The position numbers and the translations under genes are program-made. Below, one piece after another: positions 1 to 6,085 of a stretch of 8,025 nucleotides of DNA; the first letter of the stretch is position 1; each line of letters begins with the position of its first letter. A model generated the notes under the pieces. That model searched no databases. It had not been told where the DNA came from and saw nothing but the letters and a program-made list of their open reading frames with translations. Location: the NCBI GenBank assembly GCA_030754715.1, contig JASLZV010000067.1, forward strand, positions 1 through 8,025, read 5' to 3'. This stretch comes from Phycisphaerae bacterium (lineage in GTDB: Bacteria > Planctomycetota > Phycisphaerae > SM23-33).

Positions 1-342
1 CAGGTACACCGTGATACCGTCATCGCCGGCCTGCCCGTCAAAGTCCGCCCCGCCGGTGTACTGGCCCAGTCGGATGGCCTGCACGTGAAATATTTTTTTT
101 AGTCGCTCGTCACCGAGTTGCCGAAGAGTGCGAATCTGCTTCTGCTGATCAATAACGACGATCTGCATCCCGTGGTTGGTCTGGCTGGCCTCGCGGAGTG
201 ATTCGGCGGTTTTCTCCAGTTCTTTGTGGAGTTTTTCGATTTTGGCGTCCCGGCCTGAAAGGTTCAGGCCGTTTTGGCAGCCAAGGGCGCCGACCAGCAT
301 GACGGCAAGTGCAATCAGCCATCGGCACTGGGGAAGGTTCAT
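1..342 (-). CDS. Coiled-coil lipoprotein, partial (C-terminus outside window)
   Basis: The first 114 codons are in the window; the rest lies beyond base 1. The N-terminus is a lipoprotein signal peptide: a short basic n-region (Arg7), a hydrophobic stretch at about residues 8-20, and a lipobox-like A-L-G-C with Cys22 as the lipidation site. Residues about 29-85 are rich in Glu, Lys, Leu and Gln with heptad-like spacing, suggesting a coiled coil. Then comes a Gly/Asp-rich segment ([18 protein letters not shown]) that looks like the start of a small beta domain. I recall similar GGADFDG segments in planctomycete lipoproteins but cannot name a family. The ATG shares 4 bases with the stop of the upstream clpP (ATGA), and GGAG lies 10 bases before it, so translation is probably coupled to the protease gene. 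Function unknown; expected on the membrane facing the periplasm. Confidence 0.75.
   Translation of the reverse strand, partial: MNLPQCRWLIALAVMLVGALGCQNGLNLSGRDAKIEKLHKELEKTAESLREASQTNHGMQIVVIDQQKQIRTLRQLGDERLKKIFHVQAIRLGQYTGGADFDGQAGDDGITVYL
251..275 (+). repeat. Perfect 9-bp hairpin followed by TTTT inside lipoprotein gene
   Basis: CGGCCTGAA (251-259), loop AGG, TTCAGGCCG (263-271), then TTTT (272-275) on the plus strand. It has the shape of a short intrinsic terminator for plus-strand (antisense) transcription, yet lies within the codons just after the lipobox Cys of the minus-strand lipoprotein gene. In that mRNA it would form a hairpin near the 5' end of the lipoprotein frame. Confidence 0.4.
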
Positions 343-971
343 TTGTCGCGGTCTCCGGTCTTGGGCATCTCAGGCATGCGCTGGAGTATCTCGTCCACGC
401 ACCCGTAGTCGACGGCTTCGCTCGCATCCAGCCACTTGTTACGGTCGCAGTCACGCTCGATCTGCTCGACTTCCTGCCCGGTATGGATCGAGAGGATCTG
501 GTAAATGCGTTTTCTCAGGCGGATGATTTCTCTGGCCTCGATGTCAAGTTCGGTAGCCGGGCCCGTGAGGACACCGCGGATCAGCGGCTGATGTATAAGG
601 ACGCGGCTATTAGGCAGAGAAAACCGCTTGGCCGACGTACCGCCGGCCAGCAGCAACGCCCCCATGGATGCGGCCATCCCCACGCAGTAGGTGCAAACGT
701 CAGGACGGATGAACTGCATGGTGTCGTAAACGGCCAGTCCGGACGACACGGCGCCGCCCGGCGAGTTGACGTACACGTGGATGTCGGCGTGCGGGTCGTC
801 GTTGGACAAAAACAGCAGTTGGGCAACCACCACGTTCGCCATGTCGTCGTCGATCATGCCGCCAACAAAAACGATGCGGTCGCTAAGCAAGCGGCTGTAA
901 ATGTCGTAACTCCGCTCGCCGCGCCCGGTCCTCTCAACAACAATCGGTATCAAGTGTTGGTTGTGGGTCAT
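339..971 (-). CDS. clpP: ClpP protease subunit, copy B (Ser-His-Asn triad)
   Basis: A 210-residue ClpP peptidase subunit. ClpP forms stacked heptameric rings that degrade proteins unfolded by a Clp ATPase in the cytoplasm. The start at 971 gives the canonical N-terminus ([21 protein letters not shown]) and normal family length; an open frame extends upstream but shows no homology. Visible motifs are the oxyanion NSPGG (residues 69-73), the nucleophile Ser102 in GMAASMGA, and His127 in LIHQPL. The third triad residue aligns with Asn178: the local sequence is [11 protein letters not shown] against IERD-T-E-R-D-R-F-L in E. coli. A two-residue insertion after HQPL places Asp176 at the E. coli numerical spacing, but it is not the aligned residue. 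Listeria ClpP1 also has Asn here. There is no strong ribosome-binding site. It lies 79 bases downstream of clpP copy A in one operon. Confidence 0.93.
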   Translation of the reverse strand: MTHNQHLIPIVVERTGRGERSYDIYSRLLSDRIVFVGGMIDDDMANVVVAQLLFLSNDDPHADIHVYVNSPGGAVSSGLAVYDTMQFIRPDVCTYCVGMAASMGALLLAGGTSAKRFSLPNSRVLIHQPLIRGVLTGPATELDIEAREIIRLRKRIYQILSIHTGQEVEQIERDCDRNKWLDASEAVDYGCVDEILQRMPEMPKTGDRDK

Positions 972-985
972 AATTATCTGCCACG

Positions 986-1046
986 CGTCGCGACGGCTCG
1001 GGACGCATATTGTGCCGCGATTCTCCCGGTGGAGTATCTCGCGACG
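986..1046. repeat. Inverted repeat in the clpP-clpP gap
   Basis: CGTCGCGA (986-993) and TCGCGACG (1039-1046) are perfect 8-base inverted repeats with a 45-base loop, both within the 79-base gap between the two clpP genes. The first lies in a 10-base palindrome (986-995). In the operon mRNA this could form a hairpin that limits expression or protects ends, which would fit the weak ribosome-binding site of copy B. It may be chance in GC-rich DNA. Confidence 0.3.
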
Positions 1047-1050
1047 GGGT

Positions 1051-1662
1051 TTATTTCTTTTTCGCCTCTTGCGCGACCTCGAGCACCTCGTCAACAATGC
1101 CGTACTGCACCGCTTCTTCCGCCGACAGGTAGCGGTCACGTTCGGTGTCCTGTTCGATCTGCTCTATACTATGGTTGGTGTGCCGGGCAAGCAATTCGTT
1201 GAGAACGCGTTTCGTCTTGATTATCTCCTCGGCCTGGATGGCGATATCAGCGGCCTGTCCGCTGACCCCGCCCCACACCTGGTGGATCATTACCTTGCTG
1301 TGAGGCAGGGCGTATCGCTTTCCCTTGGTGCCGGCCGACAGGATGATCGCCGCCCCGCTGGCAGCCTGTCCGACACAGTAGGTAGCCACGTCGCATCCAA
1401 GGAACTGGATTGTGTCATAGACAGCCAGTGTGTCGTCCACTGCCCCGCCGGGCGAATTGATGTACAGATGAATGTCGCGGTCGCGGGTCTTGGCCTGAAG
1501 TTCCAGCAGGCGCATGATCAGCCCGCCGGCGATGTTGGGAACAATCTCGCCCCACAGAAACACAATCCGCTCTTCGGCCAGACGTTCCTCCAGCGTCATT
1601 TCGCGCCGGGCGGCGTAATCCTTGTAGGCCATGGTCTTCCGATCTGCAAGTCGGTTCATCAT
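1051..1662 (-). CDS. clpP: ClpP protease subunit, copy A (complete triad)
   Basis: A 203-residue ClpP subunit directly after tig (22-base gap). AGGAG lies 6 bases before the ATG at 1662; a second ATG follows immediately, and MAYKDY at 1632 is a later alternative. Motifs are NSPGG (69-73), nucleophile Ser102 in GQAASGAA, His127 in VMIHQ, and Asp176 in [17 protein letters not shown], almost identical to E. coli around the Asp, so the triad is complete. Odd features: the N-terminus (about residues 1-35) lacks the usual proline-plus-VVE segment that forms the axial pore loop and is instead charged ([19 protein letters not shown]). The residue after the nucleophile is Gly rather than the common Met. 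HQPLGG is replaced by HQVWGG, and the usual Arg before IHQ by Lys. These suggest a divergent ring that may pair with copy B. The C-terminus ends EAKKK. Confidence 0.94.
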   Translation of the reverse strand: MMNRLADRKTMAYKDYAARREMTLEERLAEERIVFLWGEIVPNIAGGLIMRLLELQAKTRDRDIHLYINSPGGAVDDTLAVYDTIQFLGCDVATYCVGQAASGAAIILSAGTKGKRYALPHSKVMIHQVWGGVSGQAADIAIQAEEIIKTKRVLNELLARHTNHSIEQIEQDTERDRYLSAEEAVQYGIVDEVLEVAQEAKKK

Positions 1663-1684
1663 TTTCTGCTCCTGCCGGGATGAA

Positions 1685-3223
1685 TTACTGCGAGTGCTTT
1701 GGGGGTTTCCCGGCGGATTTCCTGACAGATTTTCCAGCGGTCTTGCCGGCAGAGTTCTTCTCGGTCTTCTTGACGGTTTTCTTTGCGCTTTTTTTGGCGG
1801 TCTTTCTGGCCTTGGATTTCTGGTCTTTGGCGTCCTTGTCCGGCTGTCCTTCAGCCTCTGCCGGCGACACCTCAACAACCTCGGCCTGTTCGAGAAGTTT
1901 GTCCAGAGCGGCGTCTTCGCGCATCGACATCCGGAGTTGCTCGAGCGTACCGGCCGAGGCCAGTTCCTGCCGCAGCCGCTCCGGACGCCGCTCATACTGC
2001 CCCGCCATCGAGGCAATCACGCTGTTGATGTCTTCCTCGGTGACCTCGATGTTCCGGGCCTCGGCCACCTTGTCCAGGATGAACTGCAATCTCAGTTCGC
2101 GTTTGGCCTGCTCATCCGCGGCGGCCTGCAGCCGGGTGAGGTTCTCGTCGATTCGCTCGCGAGGCACGCCTTGCCGCATCAGATCGACGTAGCGTCGCTG
2201 TAGGACCTGTTCGCTGTGTCGAGCAGCCGCACCCTCGGGCAGATCGAAGTCCGTGTTGTCCAGGAGGAACTGAGACACCTGTTCGCGCATGTGGCGTTTT
2301 GTTTCGGACGCCAGGCGCAACTCCATGCGGTTTCGGACAAAGCCGCGAAATTCGTCAAGCGTCTCGAATCCGGCCTGTTTAGCGAACGCCTCACCTCCTT
2401 CGGGCAGCACGGCTTTGCGCACTTCCTTGACGGTAATATCAACGGAGGCTTCCTTGTTCTTCCAGTCCTCGTTGGGGTGAGCGCCGGGCACGGTGATTTT
2501 CAATTCGGCTGTTTCGCCCGCCTTCTTGCCGGTCAGTTCGGCGCCCAGGTTCACCAGCGGCAAGCCCTCAATTTGCCCTGGCGCAACGCGCAGGGACAGG
2601 TTATCGCGCTGAACCGTCTCGCCGCCGGCGATACTGATCCTGGCCGAGATGTTCACAAGGTCGCCATCGGCGGCGGGGTCTTCCGTGGGTTCGTGGGTTG
2701 CCCTGGCCTGGCGCAGTTCGTCGATGTATGCGTCGATCCGCTCCTCGGTAACCTGGTATGCGATCTTCTCGACTCTGATGCCCTTGGCTTCGGGCAGTTC
2801 GAACTCGGGGGCGACCTCCACCTCGAAGGTAAACTCCAGATCACCGCTTTCGGGCAGTTCGACGTTTTCCAGGTCCAGGTCCGGTTCGCCGAGTACCTGG
2901 AGATCCGACTTCTCGATCGCCTGGCCCAGCGACTCACCCACCAGGGCGTTGCGAACGTCGTGGGTAACCTCCCTGCCGAATCGCTTTTCGATCAGGCGGC
3001 GCGGCGCGTGGCCGATGCGAAAGCCCGGAACCTGGACCGCGTCATGCAACTCGCCGAACATCTCTTCCCGCTTGGCGTCGATCCGCTCCTGGGGAACCTT
3101 GACGGTGACCTTCTTCCGCAATAATCCGGCGTCCTCGATGGTCACGCTGTTTTCGGGCAGATTGTCGCCTTGGGCGTTGTCCCCCTTCGCCGCGGCGGCT
3201 TGATTGTTCGTTTCCTCGGCCAT
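1685..3223 (-). CDS. tig: Trigger factor with Lys-rich C-terminal tail
   Basis: Ribosome-associated chaperone that meets nascent chains at the exit tunnel. Length is 512 residues from the ATG at 3223; a GTG one codon upstream (3226) is equally possible, since GGGAG lies 7 bases before the GTG and 10 before the ATG. Domains: ribosome-binding N-domain about 27-145 with the signature GFRIGHAPRRLIEKRFG (67-83); PPIase-like domain about 186-270; helical chaperone arms about 150-180 and 275-455. The PPIase part keeps the fold pattern but lacks the typical DFTG-type core (VNISARISIAGGE instead), so prolyl isomerase activity is doubtful. Residues 463-512 form a tail with 17 Lys and 2 Arg in 50, in KKSAKKTVKK and AGKSVRKSAGK style, resembling histone H1-like tails; E. 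coli trigger factor (432 residues) lacks it. First gene of the operon with two clpP genes, a classic pairing of folding and degradation. Confidence 0.95.
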   Translation of the reverse strand: MAEETNNQAAAAKGDNAQGDNLPENSVTIEDAGLLRKKVTVKVPQERIDAKREEMFGELHDAVQVPGFRIGHAPRRLIEKRFGREVTHDVRNALVGESLGQAIEKSDLQVLGEPDLDLENVELPESGDLEFTFEVEVAPEFELPEAKGIRVEKIAYQVTEERIDAYIDELRQARATHEPTEDPAADGDLVNISARISIAGGETVQRDNLSLRVAPGQIEGLPLVNLGAELTGKKAGETAELKITVPGAHPNEDWKNKEASVDITVKEVRKAVLPEGGEAFAKQAGFETLDEFRGFVRNRMELRLASETKRHMREQVSQFLLDNTDFDLPEGAAARHSEQVLQRRYVDLMRQGVPRERIDENLTRLQAAADEQAKRELRLQFILDKVAEARNIEVTEEDINSVIASMAGQYERRPERLRQELASAGTLEQLRMSMREDAALDKLLEQAEVVEVSPAEAEGQPDKDAKDQKSKARKTAKKSAKKTVKKTEKNSAGKTAGKSVRKSAGKPPKHSQ

Positions 3224-3350
3224 CACTGAACTGCTCCCATGCTCGCGGCCCCGCGTCCAGGCGTATCACCGCAATACGCCCCCACCGGGACCAACCTGAT
3301 TTGCCTGCACTTCAAGGGCCGGCAGAGCGCCTCTCGCAGGCAAAGTAGGA

Positions 3351-3379
3351 AATCTACGCCAACAGACCGCCTGAGTCAA
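3351..3379 (-). promoter_or_regulatory. Sigma70-type promoter for the tig-clpP operon
   Basis: On the minus strand, TTGACT (3379-3374) and TAGATT (3356-3351) are separated by exactly 17 bases. They match 5 of 6 and 4 of 6 positions of the housekeeping consensus. Transcription would start near 3344, giving a leader of about 120 bases before tig. It lies in the divergent region between tig and the vWA-like gene. Found by pattern only. Confidence 0.5.
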
Positions 3380-3455
3380 CACCAACAGTAGCCCAAAATG
3401 CCGGCACGTCCCGAAAGTTTACCGTACCGCCGAAGCCGGTTTCGCGAACGAGCCG

Positions 3456-3484
3456 TTGATTCGCCGGTCCAACGGCATTATATT
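3456..3484 (+). promoter_or_regulatory. Sigma70-type promoter for the zinc-ribbon/vWA gene
   Basis: TTGATT (3456-3461), a 17-base spacer, then TATATT (3479-3484), matching 4 of 6 and 5 of 6 consensus positions. Transcription would start near 3491, leaving a leader of about 38 bases with AAGGA at 3516-3520, 8 bases before the ATG at 3529. The facing tig promoter lies about 80 bases upstream. I saw no convincing operator dyad in the rest of the 302-base divergent gap. Confidence 0.55.
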
Positions 3485-3528
3485 CAGGTCTTTGCGGCGT
3501 CCGGGCTCCACAGTGAAGGAATCATCCC

Positions 3529-4524
3529 ATGGCCACCAGGATTCGCTGCAGGGATTGCAGGAAGAAGATATCGATTGACAACGCCTTTGCCGGCGGGGTC
3601 TGCCGCTGTCCATACTGTGCTGCACTGGTGTTGGTGCCCAACAAGGTCACCAATGCAGACAACGGCGCCAGACCCGAATCTCCCACAGGCAGACCCGACG
3701 CGCCGGCATCGCCCCCAGCCGGTTCGACCGACCCGGCGGACGAAACCGCCATCGCCGCGGCCCACGGCCAGACAGAAATCCCCACCGCAAAACCCGTCAA
3801 ACTCCAAGGCATCATCTCGATTATCCTGTCTGTCCTGATCGTGGGTATGATCATTGCCTTCAGTATCCTGGTGGGCCTGCACGTGGTCAAAGACATCCCG
3901 ACATCGAAGAAATCCCCGGAATCTCCGCCCATAACCGCGGACTACGGCGTCACGGCCTTCACAATAAACAGCGACCATCCAGCCGTCGCGGGCGATATGA
4001 AGGTGGCCACCCCGGTGGTCTATTGCATCGACGTCAGCGACAACATGCACCAGGTCATCGAATACGCCGGCGAAATCGCCAAGGCGTCCCTGAAGTCACT
4101 CGACGGGGCCAAGTTCACCGTAATCCTGTTGGGGGAGGAAACCGACCAAGCGCTGTCGGACCAACTGATCGAAGCCGACCAGGCCGCACAGGCCAAGGTC
4201 CGGGAATTTCTGACGGCCGAGGTCTTCGGCGCCGCCGACCTGGCCCGCGGGCTGCGGGCGGCATTGGCAGCCAAACCGGCGACTATTGTCCTGATGGCGC
4301 GCAGCACCGGCATGGATACCCAAGAGTTGCAGACCGTCGCCGAGAAAATCTCGACCCAAGGAACCTGCCTGCTGACTATCGCCCTGGACGCGTCGGCCGA
4401 CGCCCAAAAGGAACTGGCCGACCTGGCAAGGTCCACCGGCGGCGAGTCCCGGACCTTCACCGCCGCCGAACTGGACGACATGTGGACCAGCCACGCCGCC
4501 GGCGAGTTCCATACCGACAAGTGA
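3529..4524 (+). CDS. Zinc-ribbon, single-TM, vWA-like membrane protein
   Basis: A 331-residue protein of three parts. Residues 1-34 form a zinc ribbon with Cys7-x2-Cys10 and Cys27-x2-Cys30 (Cys25 is extra). Residues about 40-90 are a Pro/Ala/Asp-rich linker. A strongly hydrophobic membrane segment at about 93-118 follows. Residues about 160-325 look like a von Willebrand A domain: beta strand VVYCIDVS with Asp168-x-Ser170-x-Asn172 at the MIDAS position, strand FTVILLGEE, GAADLARGLRAAL, strand ATIVLMARS and strand TCLLTIALDAS. The last MIDAS Ser is Asn, and the Thr expected before DL is Ala, so metal binding may be lost. The Cys-rich part is probably cytoplasmic and the vWA part periplasmic. 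Good promoter and AAGGA ribosome-binding site. Similar architectures are common in planctomycetes. Substrate or partner unknown; no AAA ATPase or other vWA partner is nearby. Confidence 0.8.
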   Translation: MATRIRCRDCRKKISIDNAFAGGVCRCPYCAALVLVPNKVTNADNGARPESPTGRPDAPASPPAGSTDPADETAIAAAHGQTEIPTAKPVKLQGIISIILSVLIVGMIIAFSILVGLHVVKDIPTSKKSPESPPITADYGVTAFTINSDHPAVAGDMKVATPVVYCIDVSDNMHQVIEYAGEIAKASLKSLDGAKFTVILLGEETDQALSDQLIEADQAAQAKVREFLTAEVFGAADLARGLRAALAAKPATIVLMARSTGMDTQELQTVAEKISTQGTCLLTIALDASADAQKELADLARSTGGESRTFTAAELDDMWTSHAAGEFHTDK

Positions 4525-4584
4525 TTTGAAGTTCTCGTGCTTCGGGCCGCCCGGCCTCGCGGCAGTTAAGGAGATACCAGCAGA

Positions 4585-5382
4585 ATGATTATCATCGGTG
4601 AAAAGATCAACGCGACGCGTAAATCGATCGCGGCCGCCCTGGAGGCTCGCGACGAGCAGCACATCATCAAGATCACCCGCCAGCAGGCCGATGCCGGCGC
4701 GGACTATATCGACGTCAACGGCGGCGACCCGCGCGAGGGTCAAGAAGTCAGGAATATGGAATGGCTGGTCAATCTCATTCAGGCCAGCACCGATCGGCCC
4801 GTCTCGGTCGACTCCGCCGATCCCCGTGCGATGGAGGCGGGGCTCTCATTGGCAAAGGGCAAACCGGTCATGAACAGCATCTCGCTGGAGTCGGAGCACC
4901 TCAAGCCGCTGCTCCCTATCCTGGAAAAACACGAGTGCATGGTTGTTGGGCTGTTGATGAGCGACGACGGCGCACCGACGGGCGTGGACGACCGCGTGGA
5001 ACGCACGGCCGCCCTGATTGAAAAATTTCAGGCCTGCGGCCGCAAGATGGAAGACATCATCATCGATCCATGCTTTTTCCCGCTGTCGGCCGATCCGGAC
5101 TGCGGGCGGGCCGTGATCGAGGCGATCGCCGCCATCCACAGGGCCTGGCCGGACGTACACATCGGCGGCGGCTGTTCGAATATCAGTTACGGCCTGCCGA
5201 AGCGAAAACTCGTCAATTTCGCCCTGCTGTCCCAGGCGATTTTCCACGGCATGGACGTGGGAATTATTGACCCGTGCACACCGGGCATTATCGCGGCGAC
5301 CCTGGCTGCCGAGGTCGTCGCCGGCAGGGACGATTTCTGCATGAACTACGTGACGGCCGAACACGAAGGAAAACTCTCTTAA
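4585..5382 (+). CDS. Methyltetrahydrofolate:corrinoid methyltransferase-like protein
   Basis: A 265-residue TIM-barrel protein of the pterin-binding family (PF00809), close in length and motif order to AcsE/MeTr, which moves a methyl group from methyltetrahydrofolate to the cobalt of a corrinoid protein in the Wood-Ljungdahl pathway. Visible motifs: IGEKIN at the N-terminus; DVNGG (43-47); VDSADP with Asp76; MNSIS with Asn97; IDPCFFPL with Asp161; and GGCSNISYGLP with Asn199. Asp76, Asp161 and Asn199 match the MeTr residues Asp75, Asp160 and Asn199 that hold and activate the pterin. AAGGAG at 4568-4573 lies 11 bases before the ATG. It follows the vWA gene by 60 bases without a clear terminator and may share its transcript. 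No corrinoid Fe-S protein (acsC/acsD), CO dehydrogenase or methionine synthase module is in view. Dihydropteroate synthase is a less likely alternative given the IGEKIN start. Confidence 0.85.
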   Translation: MIIIGEKINATRKSIAAALEARDEQHIIKITRQQADAGADYIDVNGGDPREGQEVRNMEWLVNLIQASTDRPVSVDSADPRAMEAGLSLAKGKPVMNSISLESEHLKPLLPILEKHECMVVGLLMSDDGAPTGVDDRVERTAALIEKFQACGRKMEDIIIDPCFFPLSADPDCGRAVIEAIAAIHRAWPDVHIGGGCSNISYGLPKRKLVNFALLSQAIFHGMDVGIIDPCTPGIIAATLAAEVVAGRDDFCMNYVTAEHEGKLS

Positions 5383-5387
5383 CCGTC

Positions 5388-5408
5388 CCATCGCCCAATC
5401 GGCGACGG
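5388..5408 (+). terminator. Stem-loop after the methyltransferase gene
   Basis: CCATCGCC (5388-5395), a 5-base loop, then GGCGACGG (5401-5408) can form an 8-base-pair stem with one A-C mismatch, starting 6 bases after the stop codon. No T-run follows, so it is not a standard intrinsic terminator. It may stabilise the 3' end or be chance in GC-rich DNA. From 5409 to about 5570 I see nothing else I can support. Confidence 0.3.
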
Positions 5409-5573
5409 CCTTGGCCACAGACGAAAAGCCATGACCTCACCAGGCCACCGAAGCGCGCCTTGGCTGCTCGGGATGATGAACGCAGCCGGGTACCGCCATA
5501 GCAGGGATTGGGAAATCACCCCGAGGGGATGATCCTCCTGATGGCTGCTGCCGGCCACAGGGACGGCAAGTTT

Positions 5574-5591
5574 CTGCTAAAAATTTAACAT
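5574..5591. promoter_or_regulatory. Second, imperfect BlaI-type operator
   Basis: CTGCTAA (5574-5580), a 4-base spacer, then TTAACAT (5585-5591). The left arm is identical to the arm of the downstream operator and the right arm matches 5 of 7 positions, with the same 4-base spacing. Its centre is 43 bases from that of the main operator, about four helix turns, so two repressor dimers could sit on the same face of the DNA. It lies just upstream of the -35 element. Confidence 0.45.
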
Positions 5592-5597
5592 TTTCCC

Positions 5598-5626
5598 TTG
5601 ACGCGCCTGATACATACTGCTAATAC
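5598..5626 (+). promoter_or_regulatory. blaI promoter
   Basis: TTGACG (5598-5603), a 17-base spacer, then TAATAC (5621-5626) preceded by TGC (extended -10 form). The -35 matches 5 of 6; the -10 alone matches 3 of 6, partly offset by the TG. The -10 sits inside the perfect dyad at 5616-5635, so a repressor bound there would block RNA polymerase. Confidence 0.5.
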
Positions 5627-5635
5627 CTTAGCAGT
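5616..5635. promoter_or_regulatory. Likely BlaI operator (perfect 8+8 dyad)
   Basis: ACTGCTAA (5616-5623), 4-base spacer TACC, TTAGCAGT (5628-5635): a perfect inverted repeat overlapping the -10 of the blaI promoter and lying 58 bases before the blaI start. BlaI/MecI repressors bind short dyads over their own promoters, so autorepression is the natural reading. The sequence is not the staphylococcal TACA/TGTA type; a diverged recognition sequence is inferred. Confidence 0.65.
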
Positions 5636-5693
5636 TCGGGAAAACCACTTACCCTCTCAGGGTGTTAAAGAAGTTACCGGGAAAGGAATCGCC

Positions 5694-6050
5694 ATGGCCA
5701 CCAAGTCCCACATACACCTCAGCCGCCGCGAGCAGCAGATCATGGACGTTGTTTACCGGCATGGCCGCGCGTCGGTGGCCGAGGTCCACAAGGTCATGCC
5801 CCACCCGCCGAGTTATTCAGCCGTGCGGGCAACTATGCGGATACTGGAAGAAAAGGGCCACCTCAAACACCGGAAACTCGGCAACAAGTATATCTACCTG
5901 CCGACGCGCTCGCGCAGAGAGGCCAGCCACTCCGCCGTGCGAAGGCTGCTGCAAACGTTCTTCGACGGGCGGCCGGAACAGGCCGTTGCCGCACTGCTGG
6001 ACGCCTCCAACCCGGCGCCCAGCGACGAGCAACTCGACCGGTTGGCATAA
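5694..6050 (+). CDS. blaI: BlaI/MecI/CopY-family repressor, probably 3'-truncated
   Basis: A 118-residue winged-helix repressor. Residues 8-72 carry the DNA-binding domain: LSRREQQIMDVVYRHG, then the helix-turn-helix VAEVHKVM and SYSAVRATMRILEEKG (recognition helix about 40-54), and the wing HRKLGNKYIYLP. Residues about 73-118 start the dimerisation helices (RRLLQTFFDGRPEQAVAALL). AAAGGA lies 6 bases before the ATG. Family members normally end a little later: after the TAA at 6048-6050 the same frame continues LFKNARYEGR to a second TAA at 6081-6083, a typical BlaI ending. The TAA therefore looks like a CAA (Gln) turned to stop, removing 11 residues. The DNA-binding part is intact, so repression may persist. 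BlaI normally works with BlaR1, which senses a cell-wall signal and removes the repressor. Confidence 0.88.
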   Translation: MATKSHIHLSRREQQIMDVVYRHGRASVAEVHKVMPHPPSYSAVRATMRILEEKGHLKHRKLGNKYIYLPTRSRREASHSAVRRLLQTFFDGRPEQAVAALLDASNPAPSDEQLDRLA

Positions 6051-6085
6051 CTGTTCAAAAACGCCAGGTACGAAGGGCGGTAATC

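Noticed and set aside
444..446. Asp176 of ClpP copy B as the catalytic aspartate
   Set aside because: It matches the E. coli count only because of a two-residue insertion earlier; motif alignment places Asn178 at the catalytic position.
309..1202. Long plus-strand open frame (297 codons) opposite clpP copy B
   Set aside because: It is antisense to a clear ClpP gene; its product shows no family motif and such frames are common opposite GC-rich genes.
2216..3124. Long plus-strand open frame (302 codons) opposite tig
   Set aside because: It mirrors the trigger factor codons, has no ribosome-binding site or recognisable domain, and the minus-strand gene is certain.
4544..4556. Possible terminator GGCCG/CGGCC between the vWA and methyltransferase genes
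   Set aside because: The loop is only two bases and no T-run follows, so a stable terminator is not supported.
5598..5693. Upstream TTG start that would extend blaI by 32 residues
   Set aside because: That segment holds the promoter and operator, and AAAGGA is well placed for the ATG at 5694, where the family homology begins.
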